Assembly (NCBI GenBank): GCA_951213105.1 | Contig: OX578140.1 | Coordinates: forward strand, 28,931,780-28,995,779 | Direction: 5' to 3' | From: Amaurobius ferox | Taxonomy: Eukaryota; Arthropoda; Arachnida; Araneae; Amaurobiidae | DNA length: 64,000 nucleotides | Shown here: positions 1 through 11,268 of the stretch, one piece after another | Layout: each line of letters begins with the position of its first letter | How positions within the stretch are numbered: the first letter of the stretch is position 1 | Translations under genes and position numbers: made by a program | The notes under the pieces: generated by a model | Told to the model about the DNA's origin: nothing | The model's input: only the letters and a program-made list of their open reading frames with translations | Databases searched by the model: none

Positions 1-30
1 AAAACATTCTGTTCTGCCGGATATATATAC

Positions 31-35
<5 letters not shown>

Positions 36-95
<60 letters not shown>
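36..95. repeat. (TA)n microsatellite
   Basis: Alternating TA run, followed at about 111-160 by a short imperfect (GA)n run. No coding content. Confidence 0.95.
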
Positions 96-99
<4 letters not shown>

Positions 100-160
100 G
101 TGTACGGATGTGTGTGAGAGAGAGAGAGTGAGAGAGAGAGAGACAAAGAGAGAGTGAGAT

Positions 161-1782
161 GAACTTACAGGTTATGCAGAGAAATAATTGTTTAAACTAA
201 TTGTTGCAGGGAAGTAATTGTATAAAAACGGTATGGGTTTTCCTTTACAGTTGACTTCTTCATTGCTGTTGACTTACAGTTAATTCCTTTATTGCGGTCA
301 TATATACTGTGATTATAAACTACCTCAAAATAGTATACAAGGGTTCTTAGAAAAATCTTTAAACACCCCAATAACTTTGTAAGGAAAGGTCCATGAGTGC
401 ACACATTAGGTCTATCTATATTAAAGTGCCTACGCCCGATCGAACGAAAAGGATAGCAGTGGCCCAAGGAGATAATTAAAACGGTAGAGAATTAAGATGT
501 TAGCATAACGAATTTGGCAGCTAAATGAGATAGAACAAAAATGTTCAATTGCAGAGAAGGTATTGCCTAATGTATAGATATCGACACTAAATTAGCTATA
601 GAAAGAATTTATTTGACACAATAGGGTTGTAAGAGGATCGCTGTTCTATACAGGAATAATACAATAACCAATATTTACATGCACGGTATTCTCGCATAGA
701 GTCTCTCCAAAATACCCACCAACAGCGACAATATATATTTATATTCTAGGTAGAATATTACAGTATACTAATTTACAATCAGTCGCTGCTCATTCAGAAA
801 AAGGTGAAGTATGGCAGGTATATATGTATTGCCTTCTGAGTACGCGTGTCGTGAGTTTCTAATATCAATTTGAACAAATTAGTCGATGCTCTTCAACTTT
901 GTAATTAACCATTTTCATCTATCTCGGCTTTATCGCCTAGTCCGTTATCCTAGCTTTTTAAATTATCCACTAGTGACGCTGCAATCGCTTTAATTCGATG
1001 ACGCATGGTCACTTTACTACAAATAGACCTAACGTGCACACATGGACTATTCCTTAAAAAGTTATTGAGAGAAGGATTTTCCCTAATAATATTATTGGAG
1101 TCAAGACCTTCCTAGAAAACCTGTATATTAATACATACTAATCCAATGCATCTAATTCATTGGATTTACAGACGTGTTTTCAGCTTGAAAAAATTTTTAG
1201 GAAAATGTACGCAAAATTTTTAAAAGAATAACTCCCAAACGAAAATGTGTGAAAATATGCAATTTCGTTTTATGATAGTAATTAATTATACAAGTCCAAG
1301 CCATGACAGAATATGTATATTTCAACAAATTTAATAGAGACTCCCACTCCAAATATTTTACAAGAATTAGCGATTCCTTTGCGAAAAAAAACTTATTAAT
1401 ACACATAAATGTGTTTAGGCATGCAAGGATTTCTATTCTCATTCACAATCTCCTCATTAAAACAGTGCATTCTATCTTTCTAAAGCAATTGATTCGTAAG
1501 TGCAATAGATGCAATATATCACTATGGACACTTTGTAAATCTATTATATCCTTTTCCACTATTTTTGCTCCGTTGCATTTGCCGAGATGATTGAACATTC
1601 AATAACATATAAACACGAAAAGGCCAATATATACGTATATTCGATAAGAGAATCGCATTGCTTACTAAAGCAATATAGTTGTCTTGCATCTAATGTACGG
1701 AAAGAAACCGAAAAGCAATTATTGGTGGCAAAAATGTTCCTGTACAATTGATTAAACTAAAAAGTTTTCCTTGCGATATCTA
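161..1782. other. unannotated AT-rich stretch
   Basis: I see no gene, RNA or recognisable element here. Open frames on both strands are short, lack low-complexity-independent motifs and have no family resemblance I can name. Confidence 0.5.
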
Positions 1783-2038
1783 ATTCTCAGAATCTGCTAT
1801 AAATAGAGATTCAATGATAACTGATATAGATTCAACATCAAATTCCGTAGGAGAATGGAGAAGATCACTACAGATTTTTATTTACGCTTCTTTATCAATT
1901 TCCGATTTGTTAGTTTTATGTGTATAGCAAATCTGAAAACCTCTGTGTCTTAAGATTAGCTATAAATAAAGCTTTAATGAAAACATCTATTTCTCTTGAT
2001 TGGAGGATAGAAATAGAGTTTTGATGATAATTGATATA

Positions 2039-2632
2039 GAGGATGATCGGAAAATGTCTGGCCAAATTTTAAAGGGAGTTAGAGGGGACGAATATAAAAA
2101 GATTTGCACTACAATGCGTGTCCAAAAACGCTGCGTTGAAGCCCTGGAGAGTAAAGAAAGTGGAAAGGTAAAAGGAAAGAGACACAAACAAATGTAACAA
2201 GCCCTTTTTTAAATCAACGTGTCACAGCAAATGCTCGAAAGAGCGACCACCAATCATAATACAAGCTTCACATCGCCGCCGCATAGAACTGCGCACCTTT
2301 GCAAAAACACCAGCCATGTCTGCAGATCTCCAGCAGCAACAGCCAATCTGGTGACGAGATCGTCAGCGGAGTCCACAGGGGTATCGTAGAGGATGCTTTT
2401 CAAGTGGTCCCATAGAAAGAAATCCAAGCAGAACAGATCTGGTGATCGTGGAAGCCAGGGAACAGGTCTACCTCGACCAATCTCGCATTGCCGACTTGTT
2501 TCGACTGCCCTACACAACGCCATCTACAACCTTCACGCGGCGTTTCCGGACACGCATTGTACTGGGAATCCTTTTATATTCGTCCCCTCTAGCCCCCTTT
2601 AAAATTTGGCCAGACATTTTCCGATCACCCTG
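2039..2632 (-). mobile_element. mariner-like element relic with ~95-bp TIRs
   Basis: The two ends form inverted repeats of at least 95 bp. The right end read on the minus strand starts CAGGGTGATCGGAAAATG. The left end is a mutated version, GAGGATGATCGGAAAATG. Both are followed by the same TCTGGCCAAATTTTAAAGGG stretch. Each side is flanked by TA, the Tc1/mariner target dinucleotide. Only the C-terminal part of a transposase survives inside, so this is an internally deleted, non-autonomous copy. The paralogous uninterrupted repeat unit near 1796 supports insertion at TA. Confidence 0.88.
2230..2523 (-). pseudogene. mariner transposase C-terminal fragment
   Basis: The minus-strand translation contains WLPRSPDLFCLDFFLWDHLK, then a stretch beginning YDTPVDSADDLV. 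This is the usual C-terminal signature of Tc1/mariner transposases, in which the third catalytic Asp lies in the PDLxPxDFFLW region. Only about 90 residues remain. The N-terminal DNA-binding part and the first catalytic residue are absent, and nothing upstream restores them before the inverted repeat. I infer no activity. The frame is a relic inside the element at 2039-2632. Confidence 0.85.
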
Positions 2633-2830
2633 TATATTCAAGATCAAATTCTATAGAAGGTAGATAGTATACAAAGGATTTCTTCTTCTGGTTCTATATC
2701 CACTTCTGAATTAAACATATTTCTTGAAATATCTATTTATCATAATTGACTATAGATGGAGCTTGGATAATGAGTAAAATGAATTCAGCATTAAATTCTA
2801 AAGAAGGCAATTCTTTACTAAGAACTTAAC

Positions 2831-3300
2831 GCAGACGGATTTCTGTTTTACCCCCCCCCCCCCCCGGAGGTGGAGGAAACGATGGGGTTCGAAAAGTCTT
2901 TCCAGACACCAAAAGCTTGTCCATTGTCCTAGAAAGTTGAATATTTGTGCATTTATAGTATCAACTGCTGTGCAATACCTGATGGAACCCGTTTTCGATT
3001 AACCCCTCCCCCGGGGGCCGGAAAATGGCGGAGATTCAAACAGTATTTGTAGACACTCTGGAGTCCCCTGGAGTCCAAGAAAACTAAATTTTTGCACATA
3101 TAGAATCGACCAGCGAACAAAAGCTAACGTAGTCGGATTTCAATTTCCCGCCAGGCGGAGATTATGTGTTTTTTCAAGTCTTTTCAAATACCCAAGCAGC
3201 GGTGGCTTATAAAGCTGAATCTTTGCGCGTGTTTAAGTATCGAATACTGGACCAAATACATGGAGACGGATTTTTTTTCTACTTCCGGAGTATACAAATT
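2831..3300 (+). repeat. degenerate ~145-bp tandem repeat with C/G-rich core
   Basis: Four diverged units start near 2833, 2983, 3131 and 3262. Each begins with an AGACGGATTTC-like segment followed by a pyrimidine and then GG-rich core. The first unit has a pure C run at about 2851-2865. Where present, a later segment reads like AAAGTTGAATATTTGTGCA. No coding role is apparent. Confidence 0.7.
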
Positions 3301-4559
3301 AGGAGGGATAAGTGATAAAGTCTCTCAGAATCCTCCCAAATCTCTCCACCGGGTAACAAAAGACGGAAACTTGACCACGAGGCGAAATCCAACTGTTTCA
3401 ATTTTCAATTGAGAAAATTATTTTCGATGCAAAATACCATAATATATTGTTAAACAAAATAAACTTATTAAAATTTTTGCGGATTAATTCTTTATGAGTG
3501 TTAAGTTGTCTTTGACATGCCTAAATACTATTTTAACATAAATCTACAGTGACAGTTACCTTGCGCAATGCAATTTAATTAAGTCTGAAAATGTAATTTA
3601 CATATTTCGAGCCAATGATATGTCGGATGTATTTGCAGTTTTATAACACTAAAGTCTCTGCATTTGTTAAAATTAATTAGACGTATTTTTTACATCAACT
3701 TTGCCGCTGATGCAAATGAAATTTCGTGCTTGTGCGAGCGTAAAGAAAATATGCAAGCGGTGCAAACACAAAAAAGTAATATTCATGTTACACTGTAATT
3801 GATTTTTAACTTGTAAACTAATATAATTTTACGTTGTCACACATTGTAATTTTACTTTTTCATATTATTGCTTACATAAATATTATTTTCTCACAAATTT
3901 TCAAATATAATATTTAACGCAAAGCCCACTGAATAAGAGCTCCTGAACACATTTCACATAACAGATGCCCGCCTATATGCGTGTGTTTCTGGGAAAATAG
4001 GCACGATAATTTAAGAACGAATACATACACGTACCGTCATGAAACTCTAAATGCGAATATACTGCGTAGAAATTTTAAACTAGAAAATATAGTTTTTGTA
4101 ATTTGTTTGATTTTGAGGAATTTTTAGAAATCTAAGATTTCTATAGCAGTATTTTGTATGGGAAAGAATTATTATTCCCGGAATAATAATCATAGTGTAG
4201 TATATAGAAAAATGGTAGTTTAACCAGTGGTAGAGTAGTAAAGTAGATTTAAACTAGATGTAAAGTCGCCATATGACGGGTTGGAAAGAGTTAGAAAACC
4301 TACCATCTCCCTCGCCTGCTAGTATCGCTCATAGTATCCGAGGACATATTCTAGCCATACACGTCTCCCAGTGAATATTATTAATTAAAATTAAGTCGTA
4401 TAATACTTATACGACTATCTATCGACACCTAACTACCAAACGCGATTTTTTAAAGAAACTTAGATCCTCCTTTTACAAAATATAAACATCCCACATCTCA
4501 TGAAATCACCCATATTTCAAATCAAGAATATTAATTCCTCCAAAACAGCAATGATTATC
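3301..4559. other. unannotated AT-rich stretch
   Basis: No gene or element recognised. The 82-aa frame at 3164-3412 lies partly in the preceding repeat and has no recognisable domain. Confidence 0.5.
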
Positions 4560-4910
4560 AGAAAAATTGCCTTTCATTTTTCTAAATATTCAATTTTCAT
4601 CAATTTTGTGACATTTTCGTTAATTTTGTGTCATTTTTGTCAATGAAGCAACATTTTCAATAAATAATCCCCAATTTAGCTTCCTTTTAATTAATTTAGT
4701 GTTATTTTTTACAATAAAAGAACATTTTCATGGAAACATCTCCAATTTGGCGTCCTTCTAGATAATTTAGTGTCATTTTTTTCAATAAGACAACATTTTT
4801 AGAAAAATATCTCCAAGTTGGCTATATTTCGTAGCTAAATTCGCCGCCAAGGTCTTAAAATTTGCCAACAAGTGCTAAGATATAGGTAGATAGACAGACG
4901 GACGAAAAGA
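4560..4910 (+). repeat. degenerate repeat related to HEF-1 interior
   Basis: Three or four diverged modules of the type TTAGTGTCATTTTT, then CAATAA, then ACATTTTCA, then CTCCAATTTGGC. They are followed by GCCAACAAG and a short GATAGACAGACGG run. The modules match, in the opposite orientation, the GCCAAATNGATAAAAATGA modules near the ends of HEF-1 copies at about 14590, 31000 and 32600. I regard it as an old relic of that family. Confidence 0.4.
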
Positions 4911-5289
4911 AGATTTTCTCTTATGCTATAGTACTGTACCTATTACATACATCAGCCTAACGTATTCAATCAATCCGTGTGACAGATCTTTTGTGACATA
5001 AAAAAAGCATTTTTTAAATAATATATACTCAAGAATTTTATATGATTAGCATTTAACGATAACTTTTAAAATCATACAATTTTGTTTTCAATTATTATTT
5101 ACTATTATCTTTTGTTAGAAATTAAAATGTGGAAAAGTGAACGATGAAGTGGATGAATAGAAGATGTGATCTCGGCAAATTACTAGAAATTCTGCCAAAA
5201 CATTTATACAATATGTACATTTCATTTTTATAGTTCATCAGGAAATACACAGACGTTATTGTATCCAGTTTATTCCAAAATTATCGAGC

Positions 5290-5720
5290 ACTTCTTCTAT
5301 AGTTAGAATCTTCGTTCTGGTATCATTAGATCCAACTCAGCTTCGAAAGCAAGGGGCAAATTTTAAAATTTCAAAAATTCAAATTTTGGGTGACGGTGGA
5401 AAAAAATAATCAGACAACTCCAAATAACTTTGTTTAGTTATTGAGCTCTTCCACTCTATCTAAAATCTTGATTTGGGTCTCATTCGATATGTCTCAGTTT
5501 CCAAATCGATGAAAAAAATCAAATAATTCAAACATTCAAATTAGAAGCAACTATGCACAAAAATAATTAAAAGATTCAAAGCAATTTTTCAAAATGATCG
5601 GACACTTCCACTCGAGCCAGAATCTCAGTTTTGGTTTCATTTGCTCCGTTTTCAAAAATTTCAAATTTCAAAATTCGAATTAGAAGTGACGAGACGAGAG
5701 ACTTTCAAAAAACTTACTCC
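5290..5720 (+). repeat. degenerate ~157-bp tandem repeat
   Basis: Three units near 5305, 5463 and 5620 share the pattern AGAATCTTNGTTTTGGT-TCATT-GATCC, followed by A-rich runs such as TTCAAAAATTCAAATT. Strongly diverged, no coding role seen. Confidence 0.55.
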
Positions 5721-5884
5721 ACTCTTCTCAGAAACAATAGAAAAAAAATTTGATATATTTTAGCTGTCAACATTTAAAACTAGTTATTAACTAATTTTGG
5801 CGTCACACTTACTAGCCACTAGTATTGAGAATGTGCAAGACGGAAGTGAATTGGGTAGGCACACATTGAAAGTGCGATATTAGT

Positions 5885-6480
5885 TTGTATAATACAATAT
5901 TTCCTAGAATAATATACACTGAAATGAAGGTAAACATTCAAATATTTCAGGAAAATATTTTTGATTACTCTTCTTACAAAATTAATAGTAAAATACTGAA
6001 TTACTTTTTAAATTCCTATCTTCTAGAAACACGCGGGAATAAATCTTTGTATCTTAATTTTAAGATGGAAGATAGATTTAGTTTCTCCCACGCACAGAGC
6101 AAGTTTCCTTTAAGATTTATTCTTTAATTAGGGATTAAAGAAAAGCTCTTTAATCCCGAAATTGTTTTTTTTTTCTGTAAAAGTAATTGGATTGTTAAAA
6201 CTGAAATTTTAAATGTAAAAGAATGATTTATATTTAAGAAAAACGAACCTATAATCATTACTAAAACCCAGTTTTTGACATTTGATTTACATTCAATGGA
6301 ACAGCTGTAATTAGTTTAGTACTAAGCAGTATAAATTTGGTACAGAAAGTTCAATATTTATGCATTGGGTGTTTTAAATTCGATATTTTTTTTCAAATGG
6401 GTGTATTTTGATGGTAATTTATGAGCTGCACTGGTTGGAAGAAATATAATTATTTCTTAAATACAGTATTTTATGCTTAA
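5885..6480 (+). repeat. dispersed repeat P, copy 1
   Basis: About 600 bp that matches the reverse complement of 33690-34330 with substantial divergence. Shared anchors include TTAATTAGGGATTAAAG, ACGAACCTATAATCATTACT and TTTAAATACAGTATTTTA-like ends. An 80-aa open frame in this copy is not open in the other copy, so it is probably not a gene. The family is not recognised. Confidence 0.75.
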
Positions 6481-6829
6481 GTTGTTGTTCCTTTCAATTC
6501 AATTCGTTGTAGTTCTTTTATTGCTAAGATAGGTACTTTTAGATATAGAATATTCACCGGTAAACAGTAAAATTATTTTAAACCGGCATTCAATTATTCG
6601 GCATTGCGGATTATCCGGCATGCCTGTCGAATAGCATTATGTTCCGATCGACTAAATTGAGGTACATTTACTGTAATAGACTAAATGGTTTTAGATTTAG
6701 ATTTCTGATCACTGAATTTTAACTTTTATTTTTGAAAATATTTAATTATTTTTTCATATGATGTGCCGTGTAATCCAATCTGTGGAACACTTCAAACAAA
6801 TAAATATCATATTTACTGCCGAGTATTTT

Positions 6830-9480
6830 GTTTTATTTTATTTATTTATTTTTATTTATTTATTTATGTATTTATTTTAAAAAAGAATGCTGCTTGAGGA
6901 ATCCCAGCAACAGCAGTCAAAATAATACACAGAGTAAAAACCCAAACCATACAGAAAAAAACAAAATAGTATAAAAACATAAAGACACAAAAAATTACAA
7001 TAAATGATTTTTAAAAATAGTTAGAGAAGAAAAAAAATATCTAAGTCATCAAGCAAGCTATTGTAGAAACTACAAAAATTGTTTACTGCACATTGATTCC
7101 CAACACTAGTTCTAAAAATCCTCACAGAAAACAAACTTCTATTCCTAGAATTAAAACTGGGAACACGAAAACCAATCCCACCAAGAAGAAAAAAACTGTT
7201 AACACCGAGCATACCCATAAAAAAAGAAAACAAAACAAAATTCCTTCTAACACATAAGCTATTCAAAACAAACATCTCACGAAGCAAAGCAGCAGAAAGG
7301 GTGTAGCAGAACACGCCAGATTTCTTGTAATAGAGATATCTTAAAAATAATTTATTTAGTAAAATTTCAATCTTATTAGCATACACAATCTGAAAAGGCA
7401 TGCAAACCACCAATGCGTACTCAAGCCCAGACCTGACCAAGGCATTAAAAATAATGATGATGATATCCGTATTAGTAAAACCCCGCGTAATCCTCTTGAT
7501 ATACCACAGTTTTCTGTAAGTTTTTGTACAAACGCTCGAGATGTGAGTAAAAAAAGAAAAATCAGAGGCATAAATAACTCCCAAATCAGCAATAGAAAAC
7601 CTTCTAGGCAAAACAGAATAGCCAGTACAATAAGAGAATAAAATGGGAACCTACCGATGAGTAAAGGATATAATATTACATTGTCAAAGTTGAGACAAAG
7701 ACGATTTCTGACACACCAATTAGAAAGAACATTCAACTGAGTCTGAACATTAACAAAGGAATCAGCATCAAAGTTCGTACAGACAATTTTCAAATCATCC
7801 GCATGCAATAGACAATTGTTAAAACAATTCGCCAAATCATTAATGAAAATAATGCAAAACAAGGGACCCAGGACAGAATCCTGTGTAACCCCAGAAGTAG
7901 CCAAAAAAAACCTGCTTTACCCAGAACCAAAATTAACACAAGAAAACCTAGACGTATAATAAAAATTCAAAAGAAAAATCAAATCCGAACTAAAACCAAT
8001 ATTCCTCAATTTAAGAATCAGAATTCCATGATCAACAGAGTCAAAGTCCTTAGCAAAATCAGTATAGCCAACATCCAACTGCCCCCCGGAGTTAATGGCA
8101 TCGATCACAAAAGAATTGAGACATAGGAGATTAGTGACAGTGGACCTTCCACTCATAAAACTGTGCTAATCATTATAAATAATAGACTTAATTTCATAGA
8201 TACACCTGTGCAGAACAAATTCGAAAACTTTAGCAAATGGAGAAATAATAGAGATAGGCCTGTAATTTTTAATTCCGTGCTTGTCACCCTTTCTAAAAAC
8301 AGGGACAATACGAGATTTCATCCACTCATTAGGAAACAAGCAACACCTAATAGATAAGTTAAAAATAATAAGTAAGGGATAAACAAGGTAAGTAGAACAA
8401 GCTTTAATATTATAGGCATGATCACCATCAAAACCCAAAGAGCAGAACCCTTTAATCTGTTGATTCCATCCAAAATATCCTTCACAGACACCTGATTAAC
8501 CGTAACAACATCGGCAGCTACATTCATAGTATGATTGACAGGAACATCATCAACATGCAGCGGGGTACTGACAATAAAATTTGTACTAAAAAAATCAGCA
8601 AAAGCGTTTTCAATAGAATCATCAGTAGTATACATATTATCATCAAAATACATCATATTGGATGAAATCCTATTATTCATCCTACTGAATGCCCCAAAAC
8701 GCTTAGGATCATCTTTCAGAGAAGACTCAGCATATCTAACGTAAGACTTGTAATCACGAATGATGTCAGTCTTAATCATAGCCCTAAGGAAACTATACTA
8801 CATATGGTCGTAGGTTAAACCATGCTTTCAAAAATGTTTACGAAAATGTTCCTTTCATTTAACATTTCTAACAGTACAACGACTAAACCAGGCAGGGCAG
8901 TGACCTTTTTTAACAGAACACTTGGAACACAATCAAGAAAATAATTAAAATGAAGATAAAAACAATTAACAGCAGAGTCAACATTATTAAAACAGTTTAA
9001 AAAATCCCAATCAAACTCACTTAACTTACAATACAGAAGTTCAAAATCAGCTTTTTCAAAATCATAATTCTCACGATCCGGAAAAGCCCCAAGATTGACC
9101 CTTGCTCTGGTAACCCTAGTATTGACAAGAAAAATGATGACAGAAGGATGATAAATATCATCAGGAAGAAGAATATCGTTGATTCCAACATGCTGAATAG
9201 TTAAAAAAACATTATTATAGTTCGAGATAACTAATACCAAAATTCTATCCCTATAGTTTCTAACAATATTAAATTGAACAAGATCATACATGTTTAAGAA
9301 ATTAATAAATAACATCTCGATATTGGTGTAGCAAAAATCATCAGACACGACCAATGGCTAAACAAAACCAGGTAAATTGAAATCACCTGAAGCAATAACG
9401 TCATAACTAAAAAAAATCATAATTTGCATCAAAAGGATTAAAAAATTCCTCACATATGACAAAATTTGGTGTAATAGTTA
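6830..9480 (-). mobile_element. 5'-truncated Jockey/CR1-like non-LTR retrotransposon
   Basis: The minus strand encodes, in order, the C-terminal end of an AP-type endonuclease (GDFNLPGF near 9375), a reverse transcriptase domain and a C-terminal region. It ends in a simple (AAATA)n-like tail at about 6832-6875. The missing N-terminal endonuclease part fits 5' truncation, as is usual for LINEs. Frames change repeatedly, so it is an inactive copy. Confidence 0.88.
7021..9480 (-). pseudogene. LINE ORF2 (endonuclease tail, reverse transcriptase), broken
   Basis: Order on the minus strand: endonuclease motif GDFNLP (about 9375), interrupted by an in-frame stop shortly after; a linker; RT motif NYRPISIISPFAKVFE (about 8270); motif A with DFAKDFDSVDH (about 8040); motif B SGVTQDSVLGPLF (about 7890); motif C LHADDLKI (about 7800), where the usual Tyr of YADD is His; then the C-terminal region with LGVIYASDFSFFTHI and ALVRSGLEYA. 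The coding is split over at least five frames (about 9354-8815, 8779-8318, 8438-8166, 8156-7917, 7904-7356 and 7611-7021). Motif B has D where G is usual (SGVPQGSVLGP). Altogether it is a dead copy of the Jockey/CR1/I assemblage; the precise clade cannot be fixed by eye. Confidence 0.88.
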
Positions 9481-9651
9481 ATTTATTATAAATTTGATTA
9501 AATTATTTTTCTTCACTTTTTACCCTATTTTAGTTTGATTTCCGATAACCTGGTAAATTTGGTAATCCGGCAAGATTCCGGATTATGAGAAGATTGCTGT
9601 GTCATGTTTTATGAATTAAAAAACATTTATTTTATAAGATGGTTATCCGAA

Positions 9652-9932
9652 ACGAACTTTCTTCTTCTTCGACCCAGATCGTCCGACCTACCAGGAAGGT
9701 ATATGGTATCTATTTGAACGGCCGGGAAGTGCCACCCAATTTAGACCAGAACTCAGTGGGGGAGGTATCGACAAATACCGCACCCTCATTCCCCTACTAC
9801 CAACCTCTTGGAAGGACTTGCGGACACAGATGTTTAACGGATCGTAACACGACGGCAGTTTTTGGTAGTGGCTGGAATCAAACCCAAGCCGTCCGAGTGC
9901 AATTCCCGCACGCTAACCACTGGGCTGCCAAA
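9652..9932 (-). mobile_element. tRNA-derived SINE (family S1), full-length-like
   Basis: On the minus strand the element begins with a tRNA-like head. It has an A-box-like segment AGTGGTTAGCGTGCGGG and a B-box-like segment GGGTTTGATTCC. The body contains TCCTTCCAAGAGGTTGGTAG, CTAAATTGGGTGGCACTTCC and TGGTAGGTCGGACGATCTGG, and the tail is GGTCGAAGAAGAAGAAAG. It shares head, body and tail with copies at 18128-18423 and 45938-46290 and the body with 36861-37045. Transcription by RNA polymerase III is expected for such heads. An apparent 131-aa open frame across it on the other strand is incidental. Confidence 0.88.
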
Positions 9933-9939
9933 ACGAACG

Positions 9940-10395
9940 TTGTCCGTTGTAACATTATTTGGATATTCATATTTCAATCATATGAATTATCCATCATCAT
10001 AGAAAACTGTAGTAAATCTCCTTACTGCCAATAAAGTTAATTACTCTTCGTTATTGATGATTTCCAACAGCAACAAAACCGATTGCATTGAAATTATTTG
10101 CTGTACTGCAATCTTATTGGATTAGATGCAATGACTGCAAAATTACCGATTTTTGAAACAAAAATACATTTAAAATCAGTGCCCTAGTTCTGAAACTGTC
10201 ATTGAAGCGTTCGTTCACTATCATTCACATGACAGCGACATTATCCTGACATGATCTGGATGATGTAGCGGCCAACATACCTCAGCATAATTAAGTGAAA
10301 TAATACTAAATCACAATGCGCATGGATCATTAATTTGAAATTACGACAATTCAAGTAGCACAGTCTAAATGCTTTTTCTAGAATTAAAAAAAAAA
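9940..10395. other. unannotated AT-rich stretch
   Basis: Nothing recognised. Confidence 0.5.
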
Positions 10396-10770
10396 TCTGA
10401 TGTGGGCAGCACCTGACTTTCCCTACAGACTCAAATTCATTTTCTCGTTATTTCTGTAATAATTCATTAAATTGAGTTTACGTGCATAAAATAACATTAA
10501 AATTTTTTTCAAATTGCACTAAATTGTTACTTTTAATTCAATTTTTGTTTCTATTTGTGAACTGGGCGAATTTTCAAAGGCGGGCGTGGCAAAACTGCAA
10601 AAACTAAAGTATCTCATGAACAGCTGGCCCTAAAGTAATTGAGTCGATTTTATTCTTTTCATACTCCACAAATATGTATAAAATAAGCATTTAATTGTTA
10701 CATTTGAGCATGCGTAATCTACTGCTTTAGATTTTGATGATTTTTTATGGCCATTTCACTAAAAAGGCAG

Positions 10771-10807
<37 letters not shown>

Positions 10808-11268
10808 AAATCATACAAAAAATCTAATCAGTATCAAGATAACCTACAAATGACTTATTTACTGAATTTTGTGAAATTTGGTTAATTAGTTTTTTATCTA
10901 GAATAAGTACATACGAGTTTTGAGGGCCATTTCGCATAAACAAGACAGGTTATTTTATCTCAAAGAGCACCAAAATCAATCAGCACCAGTGTAACTTACA
11001 AAAGACCTACCGATAAAATTTTATAAAATTCGGTGGAGAAGATGAATTTGAGTGGATACATTCATTGCACGAACACCCACCCACCCACACGCACACACAC
11101 ACACACAGACAGACAGACACACGTACGCAGACGTCACGCTAAAAACAGTTTTTTTCGTATTCTATTGGTCCCAAAACGTGTAGACCAATCAAAACTCCGA
11201 GTTATGATTTTCGACACGATTCCAATACTTTCACTGTACATTACCATGTATTGTAGGGAAAGTAATAA
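10396..11268 (+). mobile_element. HEF-1 hairpin-ended dispersed element, copy 1
   Basis: The left end reads CTGATGTGGGCAGCACCTGA followed by CTTTCCCTAC. The right end carries a CA/GACA microsatellite (about 11075-11125), then GACACGATTCC, then a hairpin whose arms are TACTTTCACTGTACA and TGTATTGTAGGGAAAGTA, ending near 11265. The same start and end recur at 29463-30091, 51936-52765 and, inverted, 13829-14807. A long T run lies at about 10769-10805. No protein is encoded. The architecture suggests a non-autonomous element, perhaps Helentron-associated. Confidence 0.72.

Larger units (their letters stand above)
1783..2830. repeat. degenerate tandem repeat, interrupted by a mariner
   Basis: A diverged unit recurs near 1796, 1959, 2002 and 2746, built around a core of CTATAAATAGAG, then GATGATAAYTGATATA, then TTCAACATCAAATTC. 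The unit starting near 2002 is split exactly after GATATA by the 594-bp mariner relic at 2039-2632. Its second half resumes with TTCAAGATCAAATTC. The intact unit at 1796 therefore acts as a paralogous empty site. Unit spacing is irregular, about 160 bp where measurable. Confidence 0.6.
6565..9599. mobile_element. possible pogo/Tigger-like ends enclosing a LINE
   Basis: At the left, from 6565, the sequence reads CAGTAAAATTATTTTAAACC and later GGATTATCCGGCA. At the right, the minus strand from 9599 reads CAGCAATCTTCTCATAATCC and GGAATCTTGCCGGATTACC. Both have the CAG start and the ATTATCCGG theme common in pogo/Tigger ends. The match is only partial and no clean TA duplication is visible, so this is tentative. 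If correct, the LINE at 6830-9480 inserted into it. Confidence 0.3.

Noticed and set aside
9639..10034. 131-aa open frame
   Set aside because: It runs antisense across the S1 SINE, and no comparable frame exists in the other SINE copies.
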